A stretch of DNA of 39,333 bases from Pseudomonadota bacterium (GTDB lineage Bacteria > Pseudomonadota > Gammaproteobacteria > Burkholderiales > Burkholderiaceae_C). A program made the position numbers and the translations under genes. Under the pieces are notes generated by a model. The model saw only the letters and a list, made by a program, of their open reading frames with translations, searched no databases and was not told the DNA's origin. Position 1 is the first letter of the stretch. Every line of letters starts with the position of its first letter. Of the stretch, positions 1 to 7,740 are shown piece after piece. The stretch covers positions 1 to 39,333 of the forward strand of contig JAEZWW010000078.1 in the NCBI GenBank assembly GCA_023442945.1, read 5' to 3'.

Positions 1-122
1 GCGCCAGCCGTGCGCCGGCAGCGACCGCGCCCGCCGCCGAGGCTTCGGCACCGGCTGCTCCAGCCGCGCCCAGCGTCGCGCCCGCGCGCGACGCCAGCAA
101 CCCGGCCGGCATCCGCTTCTGA
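1..122 (+). CDS. C-terminal fragment of an Ala/Pro-rich protein (partial)
   Basis: The frame that closes with TGA at 120-122 is open from the left edge and encodes about 39 residues made almost only of Ala, Pro, Ser and Arg, ending ASNPAGIRF. Such tails are common at the end of secreted, cell-envelope or DNA-binding proteins of high-G+C betaproteobacteria, so no function can be assigned. A hairpin followed by a T-run begins 45 bases after the stop, as expected for the 3' end of a rightward gene. The start and main domains lie outside the window. The alternative is that this is a chance open frame in G+C-rich DNA, which the terminator makes less likely. Confidence 0.45.
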   Translation, partial: ASRAPAATAPAAEASAPAAPAAPSVAPARDASNPAGIRF

Positions 123-166
123 GGTCACGCGCGCCGGCACCTCGCTGGCGCTACGCCCATCGCCAC

Positions 167-190
167 AGCCCGCTTCGGCGGGCTTTTTCT
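167..190 (+). terminator. Rho-independent terminator
   Basis: A 7-bp perfect stem (AGCCCGC/GCGGGCT) with a TTCG tetraloop is followed by a T-run interrupted by one C. It ends the partial gene at the left edge. It lies 30 bases from the end of the convergent AEC permease gene but lacks a T-run in that direction. Confidence 0.75.
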
Positions 191-219
191 TGAGCGATCC
201 GCTGGATTGGCCACGTGGC

Positions 220-1167
220 TCAGGCCAATTTCAACATCCACAGCAAGGCGCTGATGGTGAAGAACGACGCCACCGTCGTGCCCAGCAGCGCCGCCGCGGC
301 CAGGCCGTCGTGGCCCTGGCGCTGCGCCAGGATGGGGTAGATGCCGAACATCGGGCAGGCGGTGGCCAGAAGCACGCCGGTGCGCAGCTCGGGCGACAGC
401 GGCGCCATGCCACCGGCATCCAGCGCCAGCAGCACGCCAAAAGTGAGCAGCGGGTGCACGATCAGCTTGCCCACGGCGATCTGCGCCACCTGCGCTCGCA
501 TGCCGACCACGCTCAAGCCCGCCAGCGAACCGCCGATGACAAACAGCGACAGCGCGCTGCTGGCCTGCGCAAACAGGCTGACGCTGCGCTGCACCGGTCC
601 CGGCACCGGCAGCCCGGTCCAGGCCACCAGCAGGCCGGCCACCAGGCCGATCACCATCGGGTTGCGCACCAGCCCGCGCGCGATGCCGCGCAGCACCCCG
701 CGCCAGTGGCCGCCGCCCTGGGCCGCGTCCATCAGCGCCAGCAGCAGCGGGATCAGCAGCAGGTTTTCCACCAGCATGTTCATGCCCAGGATGCCGCCAG
801 CCACCGCGCCCAGCACCAGCAGGTTGATCGGGTAGCCGACAAAACCGCTGTTGGGACACATGGTGCCCATGGTCTGCACCACGGCCAAGCCGCCGTCAGG
901 GCGCGAGCGGCGGCGAAACCACAGCAGCATGACGCCCAGCGTGGCCAGGCTGCCCAGCGCGTACACCGCCAGGTAGTCCCAGTGCAGCGCGTCGCGCAGC
1001 GGGCGGTTGGCCAGGGCGTCGAACAGCAGCGCCGGCAGCGCCGCGTACAGCACAAACTGGCCCAGCACGCGCATGTCGGCGCGCGCGAACAGGCCGGCGC
1101 GCACGCTGAGGTACCCCAGCGCGATGACGATGTAGATCGGCCCGGTGATGGCCAGGATGCCGAGCAT
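220..1167 (-). CDS. AEC-family (auxin efflux carrier-like) permease
   Basis: A 315-residue hydrophobic protein with about ten predicted membrane helices and the family pattern of two five-helix halves. A polar stretch, CPNSGFVGYPI (about residues 104-114), is the recognisable AEC signature, with the conserved Asn-Ser and Gly-Tyr-Pro. AEC proteins include malonate, malate and auxin carriers of the inner membrane; the substrate here cannot be read from sequence. The gene starts 12 bases after the stop of the DUF1932 dehydrogenase gene, so the two are probably co-transcribed with the upstream Bug-type binding protein. That context suggests uptake or efflux of an organic acid. The ATG at 1167 is preceded by GAAAG at a plausible spacing. 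Length is normal for the family. Confidence 0.82.
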   Translation of the reverse strand: MLGILAITGPIYIVIALGYLSVRAGLFARADMRVLGQFVLYAALPALLFDALANRPLRDALHWDYLAVYALGSLATLGVMLLWFRRRSRPDGGLAVVQTMGTMCPNSGFVGYPINLLVLGAVAGGILGMNMLVENLLLIPLLLALMDAAQGGGHWRGVLRGIARGLVRNPMVIGLVAGLLVAWTGLPVPGPVQRSVSLFAQASSALSLFVIGGSLAGLSVVGMRAQVAQIAVGKLIVHPLLTFGVLLALDAGGMAPLSPELRTGVLLATACPMFGIYPILAQRQGHDGLAAAALLGTTVASFFTISALLWMLKLA

Positions 1168-1179
1168 CGGGGCGCGCTT

Positions 1180-2100
1180 TCAGTCCGCAGGGCGGCGCGC
1201 CAGCAGCGCGTCGGCGTACGCCTGCCAGGGTGCGCCCTTGGGCACGTCGGCAAAAGCGCCCGCGCTCGCCTGGTCGGCCACCCACTGCTGCTTGGCGGCG
1301 ATGGCGCTGGTCATGAACGGCTCGAAGCCCGCTTCCGCCACGGTGCGCGCGGCTTCGCGCATTTCTTCGGCACGGCGCTGGCCGTGCTGCACCACGCGGC
1401 TGAAAAAGTACGCGCCCTGCTCCGCCCAGTCGATGCTGGGGAAGGTCTCTTGCAGCGTGGGCAGCACGTGTTCTTCCACGCCGTAGGCGCGCGCGGTGGC
1501 GTAGGCCTCAATCACCAGCGCCTCCAGGCCCTTGACCATCACGCTGCGGCTCATCTTGATGGCGCTGGCCACACCCAGGCGCTCGCTCACCGGCTTGGCG
1601 TCCATGCCCCAACCGCGCAAACGCTCGGCCAACGCCGCCGCCTGCGCGCCGCCCAGCAGCATCGGCACGCGGATGCCGTAGGGCGGCACCGAGGTCATCA
1701 CGCCCGCTTCCACGTAATGCGCGCCCGCACCGTCGACCAACTCAGCGCACCGCTGCTTGGTGCCGGGCGAGGCGGAATTCAAATCCAGGAACAGCGCGCC
1801 CGGCCGCAGATGCGGTGCCGCGGCTTCGGCCACCGCCAGCGTGTTGGATGCGGTGACGGCCGAAATGACCAGGTCGGCCTGCGCGCACAGGGCCGCGCAG
1901 GATGGCTGCGGCGCAACGCCGGCGGCGCGCGCGTGGGCGGTTTCGGCCGCCTGCGTGGCGGGCTGGGCGAACTTCAGGTCCCAGGCGCTGACGCCAGCCA
2001 CGCCGGGCTGGCCCAGCAGGCCCGCGGCGAAGATCTTGCCCACTTCGCCGTAGCCGATCAGGCCGATCGCGCCCATCTCTTGCACGCTGGTCATACCCAT
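1180..2100 (-). CDS. NAD(P)-binding DUF1932 (6-phosphogluconate dehydrogenase-like) oxidoreductase
   Basis: A 306-residue protein in the beta-hydroxyacid dehydrogenase superfamily. Residues 11-25 hold a Rossmann dinucleotide motif (IGLIGYGEVGKIFA). A second conserved block, DLNSASPGTK, corresponds to the substrate-binding loop of the family. The C-terminal half, with a lysine in AIKMSRSVMVKGLEAL, matches the DUF1932 helical domain. Members oxidise small hydroxy acids with NAD or NADP, but the substrate of this subgroup is not established. It sits between a Bug-type binding protein and an AEC permease on the same strand, which suggests use of an imported hydroxy acid. Two nearby ATGs (2100 and 2094) are possible starts; neither has a strong ribosome binding site. 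Confidence 0.8.
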   Translation of the reverse strand: MGMTSVQEMGAIGLIGYGEVGKIFAAGLLGQPGVAGVSAWDLKFAQPATQAAETAHARAAGVAPQPSCAALCAQADLVISAVTASNTLAVAEAAAPHLRPGALFLDLNSASPGTKQRCAELVDGAGAHYVEAGVMTSVPPYGIRVPMLLGGAQAAALAERLRGWGMDAKPVSERLGVASAIKMSRSVMVKGLEALVIEAYATARAYGVEEHVLPTLQETFPSIDWAEQGAYFFSRVVQHGQRRAEEMREAARTVAEAGFEPFMTSAIAAKQQWVADQASAGAFADVPKGAPWQAYADALLARRPAD

Positions 2101-2108
2101 TCACTCAC

Positions 2109-2167
2109 TTATTCGTAGCTGCTCGCGCAGATGGTTGTAGGGCCGGAGCCCAATTTCATTCAAATCC
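2109..2167 (-). repeat. Family A dispersed repeat, copy A1
   Basis: The copy contains the family core read on the plus strand as GTAGCTGC-CGCGCAGAT-TGTAGGGC, a GGGC/GCCC mini-hairpin and a trailing ATTTCATTCAAAT tract. It lies just 5' of the DUF1932 gene, oriented with that gene. Confidence 0.8.
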
Positions 2168-2191
2168 GCCGCCGCTGACCGGCTTGGCGTG

Positions 2192-3157
2192 TCACTGCTT
2201 CGGGATGCCCGCTTTGGCGATCACCTCGGTCCAGCGCTGGATGTCGCCGCGCAGCATTTGCGCCGCTTCCTTGGGCGTGCCAGGGTGCGGGTCGAGGTTG
2301 AGCGACTCCAGCTTCTTGCGCACTTCGGCGTCGGCCAGGGCGGCGTTCACCGCCTTGTTCAGCCGCACCACCACGTCGGCCGGCGTGTTGGCGGGCACGG
2401 CCAGGCCGTTCCAGGACGCGGCATTCAAGCCCTTCACACCGGCTTCTTGCGCCGTCGGCACGTCGGGCAGCAGGCGCGAGCGCTTGGCGCCGGTGACCGC
2501 CAGCGGCTTGAGCGCCTTGGCCTGGATCTGCGCCAGCAGCGGGCTGAGGATGTCCACGCCAGCATCGATCTGCCCGCTGCGGACCGAGGTGATGACCTCC
2601 GGCGTGCCCTTGAACGGCACCACCTGCACATCCAACTGCGCCGCGGTCTTGAACCACTCGGCTGCCAAGTGCTGCGTGGTGCCCAGGTTGGGCGTGCCCA
2701 GGTTCACCTTGCCGGGGTTCTGGCGCGCGTAATTCACCAGATCGCCCAACGTACCAAAGCGCCCGTTGCCGGCGCTGACGATGACCAGGTCGAACGTGGC
2801 CAGTGGCGCCACCGGCGTGAACGCGGCCAGGGTGTCGAACGGCAGCGACTTGAACAGCGCCTGGCTCACGGCCGTGCCGCTGGAAATCAGCAGCACGGTG
2901 TAGCCGTCGGGCGCGGCGCTGGCCACCGCCTGGCCGGCGACCACGCCGCCGGCGCCGGGCTTGTTGTCGATCACCACCGGCTGGCCCAACGTGCGCGCCA
3001 TGTGTTCGCCCACGGTGCGCGCCGTGATGTCGGCCGCGCCACCCGGCGCGTTGGGCACGACGATGCGGATCGGCTTGTTCGGGAAGCTGCCCGCGGCCCA
3101 GGCGGTGGGCAGAACGGCGGTCAGCGCGGTGGCGGCCAGCAGGTCGCGGCGGTGCAT
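2192..3157 (-). CDS. Bug/TctC-type tricarboxylate-transporter substrate-binding protein
   Basis: A 321-residue periplasmic binding protein. The N-terminus (MHRRDLLAATALTAVLPTAWAA) is a signal peptide with an RR pair and an AWAA cleavage site. The mature part opens with FPNKPIRIVVPNAPGGAADITART, a typical Bug-family start whose PGG-D/T loop contacts the ligand carboxylate. Bug proteins are very numerous in Burkholderiales and bind carboxylates or aromatic acids; most lack linked TctA/TctB membrane genes, as here. The ATG at 3157 is preferred over one 33 bases upstream because AGGAG lies 7-8 bases before it and the signal peptide then has normal length. It is transcribed away from the hydroxycinnamate operon across a shared 192-base control region, so an aromatic-acid ligand is a reasonable guess. 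Confidence 0.85.
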   Translation of the reverse strand: MHRRDLLAATALTAVLPTAWAAGSFPNKPIRIVVPNAPGGAADITARTVGEHMARTLGQPVVIDNKPGAGGVVAGQAVASAAPDGYTVLLISSGTAVSQALFKSLPFDTLAAFTPVAPLATFDLVIVSAGNGRFGTLGDLVNYARQNPGKVNLGTPNLGTTQHLAAEWFKTAAQLDVQVVPFKGTPEVITSVRSGQIDAGVDILSPLLAQIQAKALKPLAVTGAKRSRLLPDVPTAQEAGVKGLNAASWNGLAVPANTPADVVVRLNKAVNAALADAEVRKKLESLNLDPHPGTPKEAAQMLRGDIQRWTEVIAKAGIPKQ

Positions 3158-3279
3158 GGGCGGTGTCTCCTGAATTCGGTGGGGCGGCAAGCTGCCGCGC
3201 GGGGGCCAGGCGGTGCCAGGGCCGTGCGCCTATTGTGCCGACCGCGCGCCAAGGCCCCGAAACCTAGGGTTTGTCCCAG

Positions 3280-3300
3280 GCATGACATGCACAAAAGTGC
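3280..3300. promoter_or_regulatory. Overlapping small inverted repeats in the divergent control region
   Basis: GCATG-A-CATGC (3280-3290) is a perfect inverted repeat and is followed by GCAC-AAAA-GTGC (3289-3300). They lie just upstream of the rightward -35 and could be a regulator site for the leftward or rightward promoter. Function is inferred from position only. Confidence 0.35.
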
Positions 3301-3330
3301 TTGTTTTTGATTATCGAAAATAATCATAAT
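3301..3330 (+). promoter_or_regulatory. Promoter of the hydroxycinnamate operon with embedded operator
   Basis: TTGTTT (3301-3306) and CATAAT (3325-3330) are separated by 18 bases and resemble sigma-70 -35 and -10 hexamers. A perfect inverted repeat, TGATTAT-CGAAA-ATAATCA (3308-3326), fills the spacer, the usual place for a MarR-family repressor to block RNA polymerase. The operon's last gene encodes a MarR protein, which is the obvious candidate. The AT-rich palindrome stands out sharply in this G+C-rich DNA. Confidence 0.65.
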
Positions 3331-3349
3331 TTGACCACAGGAGACCCCC

Positions 3350-4141
3350 ATGAGCGGCAAGCAGCAAGACCTTTCCCTGGAAATCGGCGGCAAAGACGGC
3401 AACATCGCCATCGTGCGCCTGACGCGCGGCGCCAAACGCAACGCGCTGTCCGACGGCCTGATCGCCGCGCTCCGCGACGCCTTTCAGAACCTGCCGGACA
3501 CCGTGCGCGCCGCGGTGCTGGACGGCGAAGGCGAGCATTTCTGCGCCGGCCTGGACCTGTCCGAACTGAAAGAGCGCGACGCCGGCCAGGGCATGCACCA
3601 TTCGCGCAGCTGGCACACCGCGCTGGACGGCGTTCAGTACGGGCCGGTGCCGGTGATCGCCTCGCTGCACGGCGCCGTGGTCGGCGGCGGGCTGGAACTG
3701 GCCAGCGCCGCGCACATCCGCGTGGCCGACGAAACGACCTTCTTCGCCCTGCCCGAAGGCCAGCGCGGCATCTTTGTCGGTGGCGGCGGCTCGGTGCGCA
3801 TCCCCAAGCTGATCGGCGTGGCACGCATGACCGACATGATGCTGACGGGCCGCGTCTACAAAGCCGAAGACGGCGAACGCATCGGCCTGGCGCAGTACCT
3901 GGTGCCGCAAGGCCAGGCATTTGACAAGGCCATGGAATTGGCCGAGCGCATCGCCCAGAACGCGCCGCTGACCAACTACGCGCTGATGCACGCCCTGCCC
4001 CGCATCGCCGAGCAGCCGGCCGACCACGGCTACCTGACGGAAGCGCTGATCAGCGCCATCGCCCAGGCCGCGCCCGACGCCAAGGCCCGCGTGCGCGCCT
4101 TCCTGGAAGGCAAGGCCGGCACCAAGGTGCAGCGCGGCTGA
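3350..4141 (+). CDS. Crotonase-family enoyl-CoA hydratase
   Basis: A 263-residue crotonase. Residues 63-70 (HFCAGLDL) and 107-118 (HGAVVGGGLELA) form the two oxyanion-hole segments. Both acid/base glutamates of true hydratases are in place: E116 in GGGLELA and E136 in ALPEGQRG. It should therefore hydrate an enoyl-CoA to a 3-hydroxyacyl-CoA, here probably feruloyl-CoA or p-coumaroyl-CoA. It could alternatively be a hydratase-lyase giving an aryl aldehyde, but the sequence lacks the general look of the Ech/Fcb proteins I know, and no vanillin dehydrogenase gene is present, whereas a thiolase and a 3-hydroxyacyl-CoA dehydrogenase are. It is the first gene of the operon; AGGAG lies 6 bases before the ATG. 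Confidence 0.85.
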   Translation: MSGKQQDLSLEIGGKDGNIAIVRLTRGAKRNALSDGLIAALRDAFQNLPDTVRAAVLDGEGEHFCAGLDLSELKERDAGQGMHHSRSWHTALDGVQYGPVPVIASLHGAVVGGGLELASAAHIRVADETTFFALPEGQRGIFVGGGGSVRIPKLIGVARMTDMMLTGRVYKAEDGERIGLAQYLVPQGQAFDKAMELAERIAQNAPLTNYALMHALPRIAEQPADHGYLTEALISAIAQAAPDAKARVRAFLEGKAGTKVQRG

Positions 4142-4150
4142 GCAGCGCGT

Positions 4151-4212
4151 TTTTAAGCCGAATCGGCCTGTAGCCCTAGAGCAATCTGCGCAGGCAGCTA
4201 TTAAATAAAGAG
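4151..4212 (+). repeat. Family A dispersed repeat, copy A2
   Basis: The core GCCCTAGAGCAATCTGCGC followed by AGGCAGCTAT fills almost the whole 82-base gap between the crotonase and feruloyl-CoA synthase genes. Confidence 0.85.
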
Positions 4213-4223
4213 CAGAGACAAGC

Positions 4224-6125
4224 ATGAGCAGTGCCCAGACCGCCGCCCCGGCAGCGCCCACCTACCGCCCGCTGACCTTCGGCGTGACCACCGTCACGGT
4301 GCGCGACGGCGACGCCGGCGCGAAGTACCTGAACGCCGACATCCCGCTGACCCAGTTTGGCGAGCGCATGGCCGACCGCTTGATCCACTGGGCCCAAACC
4401 ACGCCGGATGAAACCTTCGTCGCCCAACGCCAGCGCCAGGCCGACGGTACGCTGGGCGACTGGCGCCACGTCAGCTACGCCGAGGCATTGGCTGCCGCGC
4501 GCCACATCGGTCAGGCGCTGCTGGACCGGGGCCTGTCTGCCGAGCGCCCGGTCGTCGTGCTGAGCGACAACGGCATCGACCACCTGCTGATCGCCATGGG
4601 CTGCATCTACGCCGGTGTACCGTTCTCGCCCGCCTCGCCCGCGTACTCGACCATCAGCAAGGACTACGGCAAGCTGCGCCACGTGATCGACACGCTGACG
4701 CCCGGCCTGATCTGGGCCGAGGACGGCGACCGCTACGGCGCCGCCATCGCCGCCGTGGCGCCGGCCGACTGCGAGATCGTGCTGTCGCGCAACGCCGGTT
4801 CGGCCACCCTGAAAGGGCGCGAAAGCACGCCGCTGTCCGAGCTGTTGGCCACGCAGCCGACGCCTGCCGTGGACGCCGCGCAAGCCGCCACCGGGCCGGA
4901 CACCATCGTCAAATTCCTGTTCACCAGCGGCTCTACCAAGCTGCCCAAGGCGGTCATCAACACCAACCGCATGTGGTGCGCCAACCAGGAGCAGATGCGC
5001 TTGTCGATGCCGATCCTGATGGAAGAGCGCCCGGTGCTGATCGACTGGCTGCCGTGGAACCACACCTTCGGCGGCAACCACAACGTCGGCATGGTGCTGA
5101 ACAACGGCGGCACGCTCTACATCGACGAAGGCAAGCCCACGCCGGCGCTGGTGGGCGAGACGCTGCGCAACCTGCGCGAGATCGCGCCGACGATGTACTT
5201 CAACGTGCCGACCGGCTTTGAAGCGATCGCCAACGCCATGAAGACGGACGACGCGCTGCGCAAAAACTTCCTGTCGCGCGTGAAGATGTTCTTCTACGCC
5301 GGTGCGTCGCTGGCGCAGCCGGTGTGGGATTCACTGTTTGAAAGCGCCGAGCGCGAGCTGGGCCAGCGCGTGGTGATGACCTGCGGCTTCGGCATGACCG
5401 AATCCAGCCCCTACGGCCTGTTCGTCACCAGCCCGGACATCCGCGCGGGCGACCTGGGCCTGCCCACACCGGGCATGGAAGTCAAACTGGCGCCCAGCAA
5501 CGGCAAGCTTGAGATCCGCTACCGTGGCCCGAACATCACGCCTGGCTACTGGCGCGCACCCGATGCCACGGCCGAGGCCTTTGACGACGAAGGCTACTTC
5601 TGCACCGGCGACGCCGTCGTCTGGTGCGACCCGGCCAACCCCAGCGCCGGGCTGCGCTTTGACGGCCGCATCGCCGAGGACTTCAAACTGGCCACCGGCA
5701 CCTTCGTCAGCGTCGGTCCGCTGCGCGGCCGCGTCATCGCCGGCGGCGCGCCCTACATCCAGGACGTGGTCATCACCGGGCTGAACCGCAAGGAAGTCGG
5801 CGCCCTGGTCTTCCCCACGCCCGCAGTGCGCACGCTGACCGATTTGCCGCCCGACGCGCCGCTGGCCGACGTGCTGAAGCACCCGGCCGTGCTGCGCAAG
5901 TTCCAGAGCCTGGTGACCGATTTGTCGCTCACGGCCACCGGCAGCGCCAACCGCGTCACGCGCCTGATCCTGCTGTCGGAGCCGCCGTCGATCGACAAGG
6001 GCGAGATCACCGACAAGGGCAGCATCAACCAGCGCGCCGTGCTGAAAGAGCGCGACGACCTGGTGCAGGCGCTGTACGACGAGCCGCCCGGCGTGATGGT
6101 GATCAAGCCCGGAACGGATTTATGA
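4224..6125 (+). CDS. fcs: Feruloyl-CoA synthase (hydroxycinnamate-CoA ligase)
   Basis: A 633-residue ANL-superfamily ligase that activates ferulate, p-coumarate or caffeate to the CoA thioester using ATP. The phosphate-binding A3 loop is TSGSTKLPK (residues 234-242). The A5 motif GMTESSP is at 390-396. A C-terminal GEITDKGS (593-600) carries the probable adenylation lysine K598. The unusual TGDAVVWCDPANPSAGLRF and LATGTFVSVGPLRG stretches are typical of the long feruloyl-CoA synthase type rather than plant-like 4-coumarate ligases. It is the second gene of the operon and has only a weak ribosome binding site, directly after repeat A2. The product is cytoplasmic. The assignment to hydroxycinnamates is strong; the preferred ring substitution is unknown. 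Confidence 0.9.
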   Translation: MSSAQTAAPAAPTYRPLTFGVTTVTVRDGDAGAKYLNADIPLTQFGERMADRLIHWAQTTPDETFVAQRQRQADGTLGDWRHVSYAEALAAARHIGQALLDRGLSAERPVVVLSDNGIDHLLIAMGCIYAGVPFSPASPAYSTISKDYGKLRHVIDTLTPGLIWAEDGDRYGAAIAAVAPADCEIVLSRNAGSATLKGRESTPLSELLATQPTPAVDAAQAATGPDTIVKFLFTSGSTKLPKAVINTNRMWCANQEQMRLSMPILMEERPVLIDWLPWNHTFGGNHNVGMVLNNGGTLYIDEGKPTPALVGETLRNLREIAPTMYFNVPTGFEAIANAMKTDDALRKNFLSRVKMFFYAGASLAQPVWDSLFESAERELGQRVVMTCGFGMTESSPYGLFVTSPDIRAGDLGLPTPGMEVKLAPSNGKLEIRYRGPNITPGYWRAPDATAEAFDDEGYFCTGDAVVWCDPANPSAGLRFDGRIAEDFKLATGTFVSVGPLRGRVIAGGAPYIQDVVITGLNRKEVGALVFPTPAVRTLTDLPPDAPLADVLKHPAVLRKFQSLVTDLSLTATGSANRVTRLILLSEPPSIDKGEITDKGSINQRAVLKERDDLVQALYDEPPGVMVIKPGTDL

Positions 6126-6200
6126 GCACCCCTGTGGCGCACTGCGCGCGCCTTCTCCTCCAGGGGACGCTCGCCGCGGCCAGGGAAACCCTGGCCACGC
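6126..6200 (+). repeat. Family B stop-codon-adjacent structured repeat, copy B1
   Basis: It begins directly after the fcs stop codon. CCCCTG (6129-6134) can pair with CAGGGG (6161-6166) to close hairpin 1. Hairpin 2 is GGCCAGGG-AAA-CCCTGGCC (6178-6196), a perfect 8-bp stem. No T-run follows, so it is not a standard terminator. The remaining bases up to the thiolase ribosome binding site at 6264 are G+C-rich and unassigned. Confidence 0.7.
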
Positions 6201-6272
6201 AAGCCTGGAACACCGCCGCGCTGCGCGCTGGCGGCCGCGCCACTCCCGACCTGAACAATCAATAGGAAAACC

Positions 6273-7520
6273 ATGGCCACCAAAGGATTCTTCAACGCAT
6301 TTGACGACGTCTGGATGCTGGACGGCGTGCGCACGCCGATGGTCGATTACTGCGGCGCGCTGGGCCATATCTCGCCCACCGATTTGGGTATCAAGGCGGC
6401 GCGCGAAGCGCTGAAGCGCGCGGGCGTGGCCGGCAGCGACATCGGCTCGGTCGTCACCGGCAACATGGCGCCCGGCGACTTTGACCAGTTCTTCCTGCCG
6501 CGCCACATCGGCCTGTACGCCGGTGTGCCGGTGGAAGTGCCGGCCATCATGGCGCAGCGCATCTGCGGCACCGGCTTTGAGCTGTTCCGCCAGGCCGGCG
6601 AGCAGATCCAGGGCGGCGCGGCCGACGCGGCCCTGGTCGTTGGCACCGAAAACATGACGCGCAACCCGATCGCCGCGTTCGACCACCGCACCGGCTTCAA
6701 GCTGGGCGCGCCGGTGGGCTTCAAGGACTACATGTGGGAGGCGCTGAAGGACCCGGCCGCCGGCATCAACATGATCCAGACGGCCGAGAACCTGGCCAAG
6801 AAGTACGGCATCACCCGCGAAGAGGTCGACCAGTTCGCGTCCGATTCCTTCGCCAAAGCCGTGGCGGCGCAGCAAAGCGGCTTTCTGGCCGGCGAGATCG
6901 TGCCCGTCGTTACCGAGAAATTCGAGCTGGACGGCTACAAGCCGCGTGGCATCAAGCTGCAGGGCAAGCTGACCGAAGTCACGGCCGACACGCACCCGCG
7001 CATCTCGCCGGCCGACGTGCTGGCCAAGCTGCGCCCGGTGTTTGAAGGCGGCGTGCAGACCGGCGGCAACTCGTCGGCGCTGGTCGATGCGGCGGCGGCG
7101 GCCGTGGTGGCGTCGGGCGCGTACGTGAAGGCGCAGGGCAAACAGCCGCTGGCACGCGTCGTCGCCGCGGCGGCCGTGGGCGTGCCGCCGGAAATCATGG
7201 GCATCGGCCCGGCGCCGGCCATCCGTCTGCTGCTGGAGCGCACCGGCCTGAAGCTGGCCGACATCGGCCGCTTCGAGATCAACGAAGCCCAGGGCGCGCA
7301 AACCCTGGCCGTGGCCAAGGAGCTGGGCCTGGATTTGGCCCAACTGAACGTGAACGGTGGCGCCATCGCCCTGGGTCACCCGCTGGCCGCGACCGGCGTG
7401 CGCCTGACCATCACCGTGGCGCGCGAGATGCAGCGCGCGGGCGTGAAGTACGGGATTGCGTCGGCCTGCGTGGGCGGCGGCCAAGGCATGGCCTTGCTGA
7501 TCGAAAACCCGGACGTGTAA
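6273..7520 (+). CDS. Thiolase (3-ketoacyl-CoA thiolase / acetyl-CoA C-acyltransferase)
   Basis: A 415-residue thiolase. The nucleophilic cysteine is C98 in QRICGTGFELF, the general-base histidine is H369 in GGAIALGHPLAATG, and the second cysteine is C399 in SACVGGGQG. All three catalytic residues are present, with slightly unusual flanks: Gly-Thr-Gly in place of Gly-Ser-Gly after C98, and NEAQG where many thiolases have NEAFA. It should cleave a 3-keto-aryl-propionyl-CoA with CoA to give aroyl-CoA and acetyl-CoA, the chain-shortening step of hydroxycinnamate beta-oxidation. AGGAAA lies 3-4 bases before the ATG. It is the third gene of the operon, after repeat B1. Confidence 0.88.
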   Translation: MATKGFFNAFDDVWMLDGVRTPMVDYCGALGHISPTDLGIKAAREALKRAGVAGSDIGSVVTGNMAPGDFDQFFLPRHIGLYAGVPVEVPAIMAQRICGTGFELFRQAGEQIQGGAADAALVVGTENMTRNPIAAFDHRTGFKLGAPVGFKDYMWEALKDPAAGINMIQTAENLAKKYGITREEVDQFASDSFAKAVAAQQSGFLAGEIVPVVTEKFELDGYKPRGIKLQGKLTEVTADTHPRISPADVLAKLRPVFEGGVQTGGNSSALVDAAAAAVVASGAYVKAQGKQPLARVVAAAAVGVPPEIMGIGPAPAIRLLLERTGLKLADIGRFEINEAQGAQTLAVAKELGLDLAQLNVNGGAIALGHPLAATGVRLTITVAREMQRAGVKYGIASACVGGGQGMALLIENPDV

Positions 7521-7612
7521 TGCACCCCCTGAGTCGCCTGCGGCGCCTTCCCCCTCTCTCTTCGGGAGGGGGACAACGCCGATGCCCGGCGCGGGTCCGG
7601 GCATGGCGTTGG
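7521..7612 (+). repeat. Family B stop-codon-adjacent structured repeat, copy B2
   Basis: It begins directly after the thiolase stop. CCCCCT (7525-7530) pairs with AGGGGG (7567-7572). Hairpin 2 (7575-7610) is AACGCC, a bulged G, ATGCCCGG, a 7-base loop CGCGGGT, CCGGGCAT and GGCGTT: 14 pairs with one bulge. It has the same architecture as copy B3 with compensating stem changes. Confidence 0.8.
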
Positions 7613-7662
7613 CTGATGGGGTTGCGCGCTGGCGAGGCCTCGTTGGCATTCTCAGTCGTTGA

Positions 7663-7725
7663 ATTTGAATGAAATCGGGCGCTGGCCCTAGAGCAGATTG
7701 CGCGGACAGCTATCAAATTGAAAGT
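7663..7725 (+). repeat. Family A dispersed repeat, copy A3
   Basis: AAATCGGGC-GCTG-GCCCTAG is followed by the core AGATTGCGCGGACAGCTAT. It lies 50 bases after B2 and ends 5 bases before the ribosome binding site of the dehydrogenase gene. Confidence 0.85.
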
Positions 7726-7740
7726 ATTGAAGGAGACTGC

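Noticed and set aside
10..2118. A 702-codon rightward open frame over the AEC and DUF1932 genes.
   Set aside because: It is composed of Arg, His, Gln and Ala as expected for an antisense shadow in G+C-rich DNA; the leftward frames have clear family motifs.
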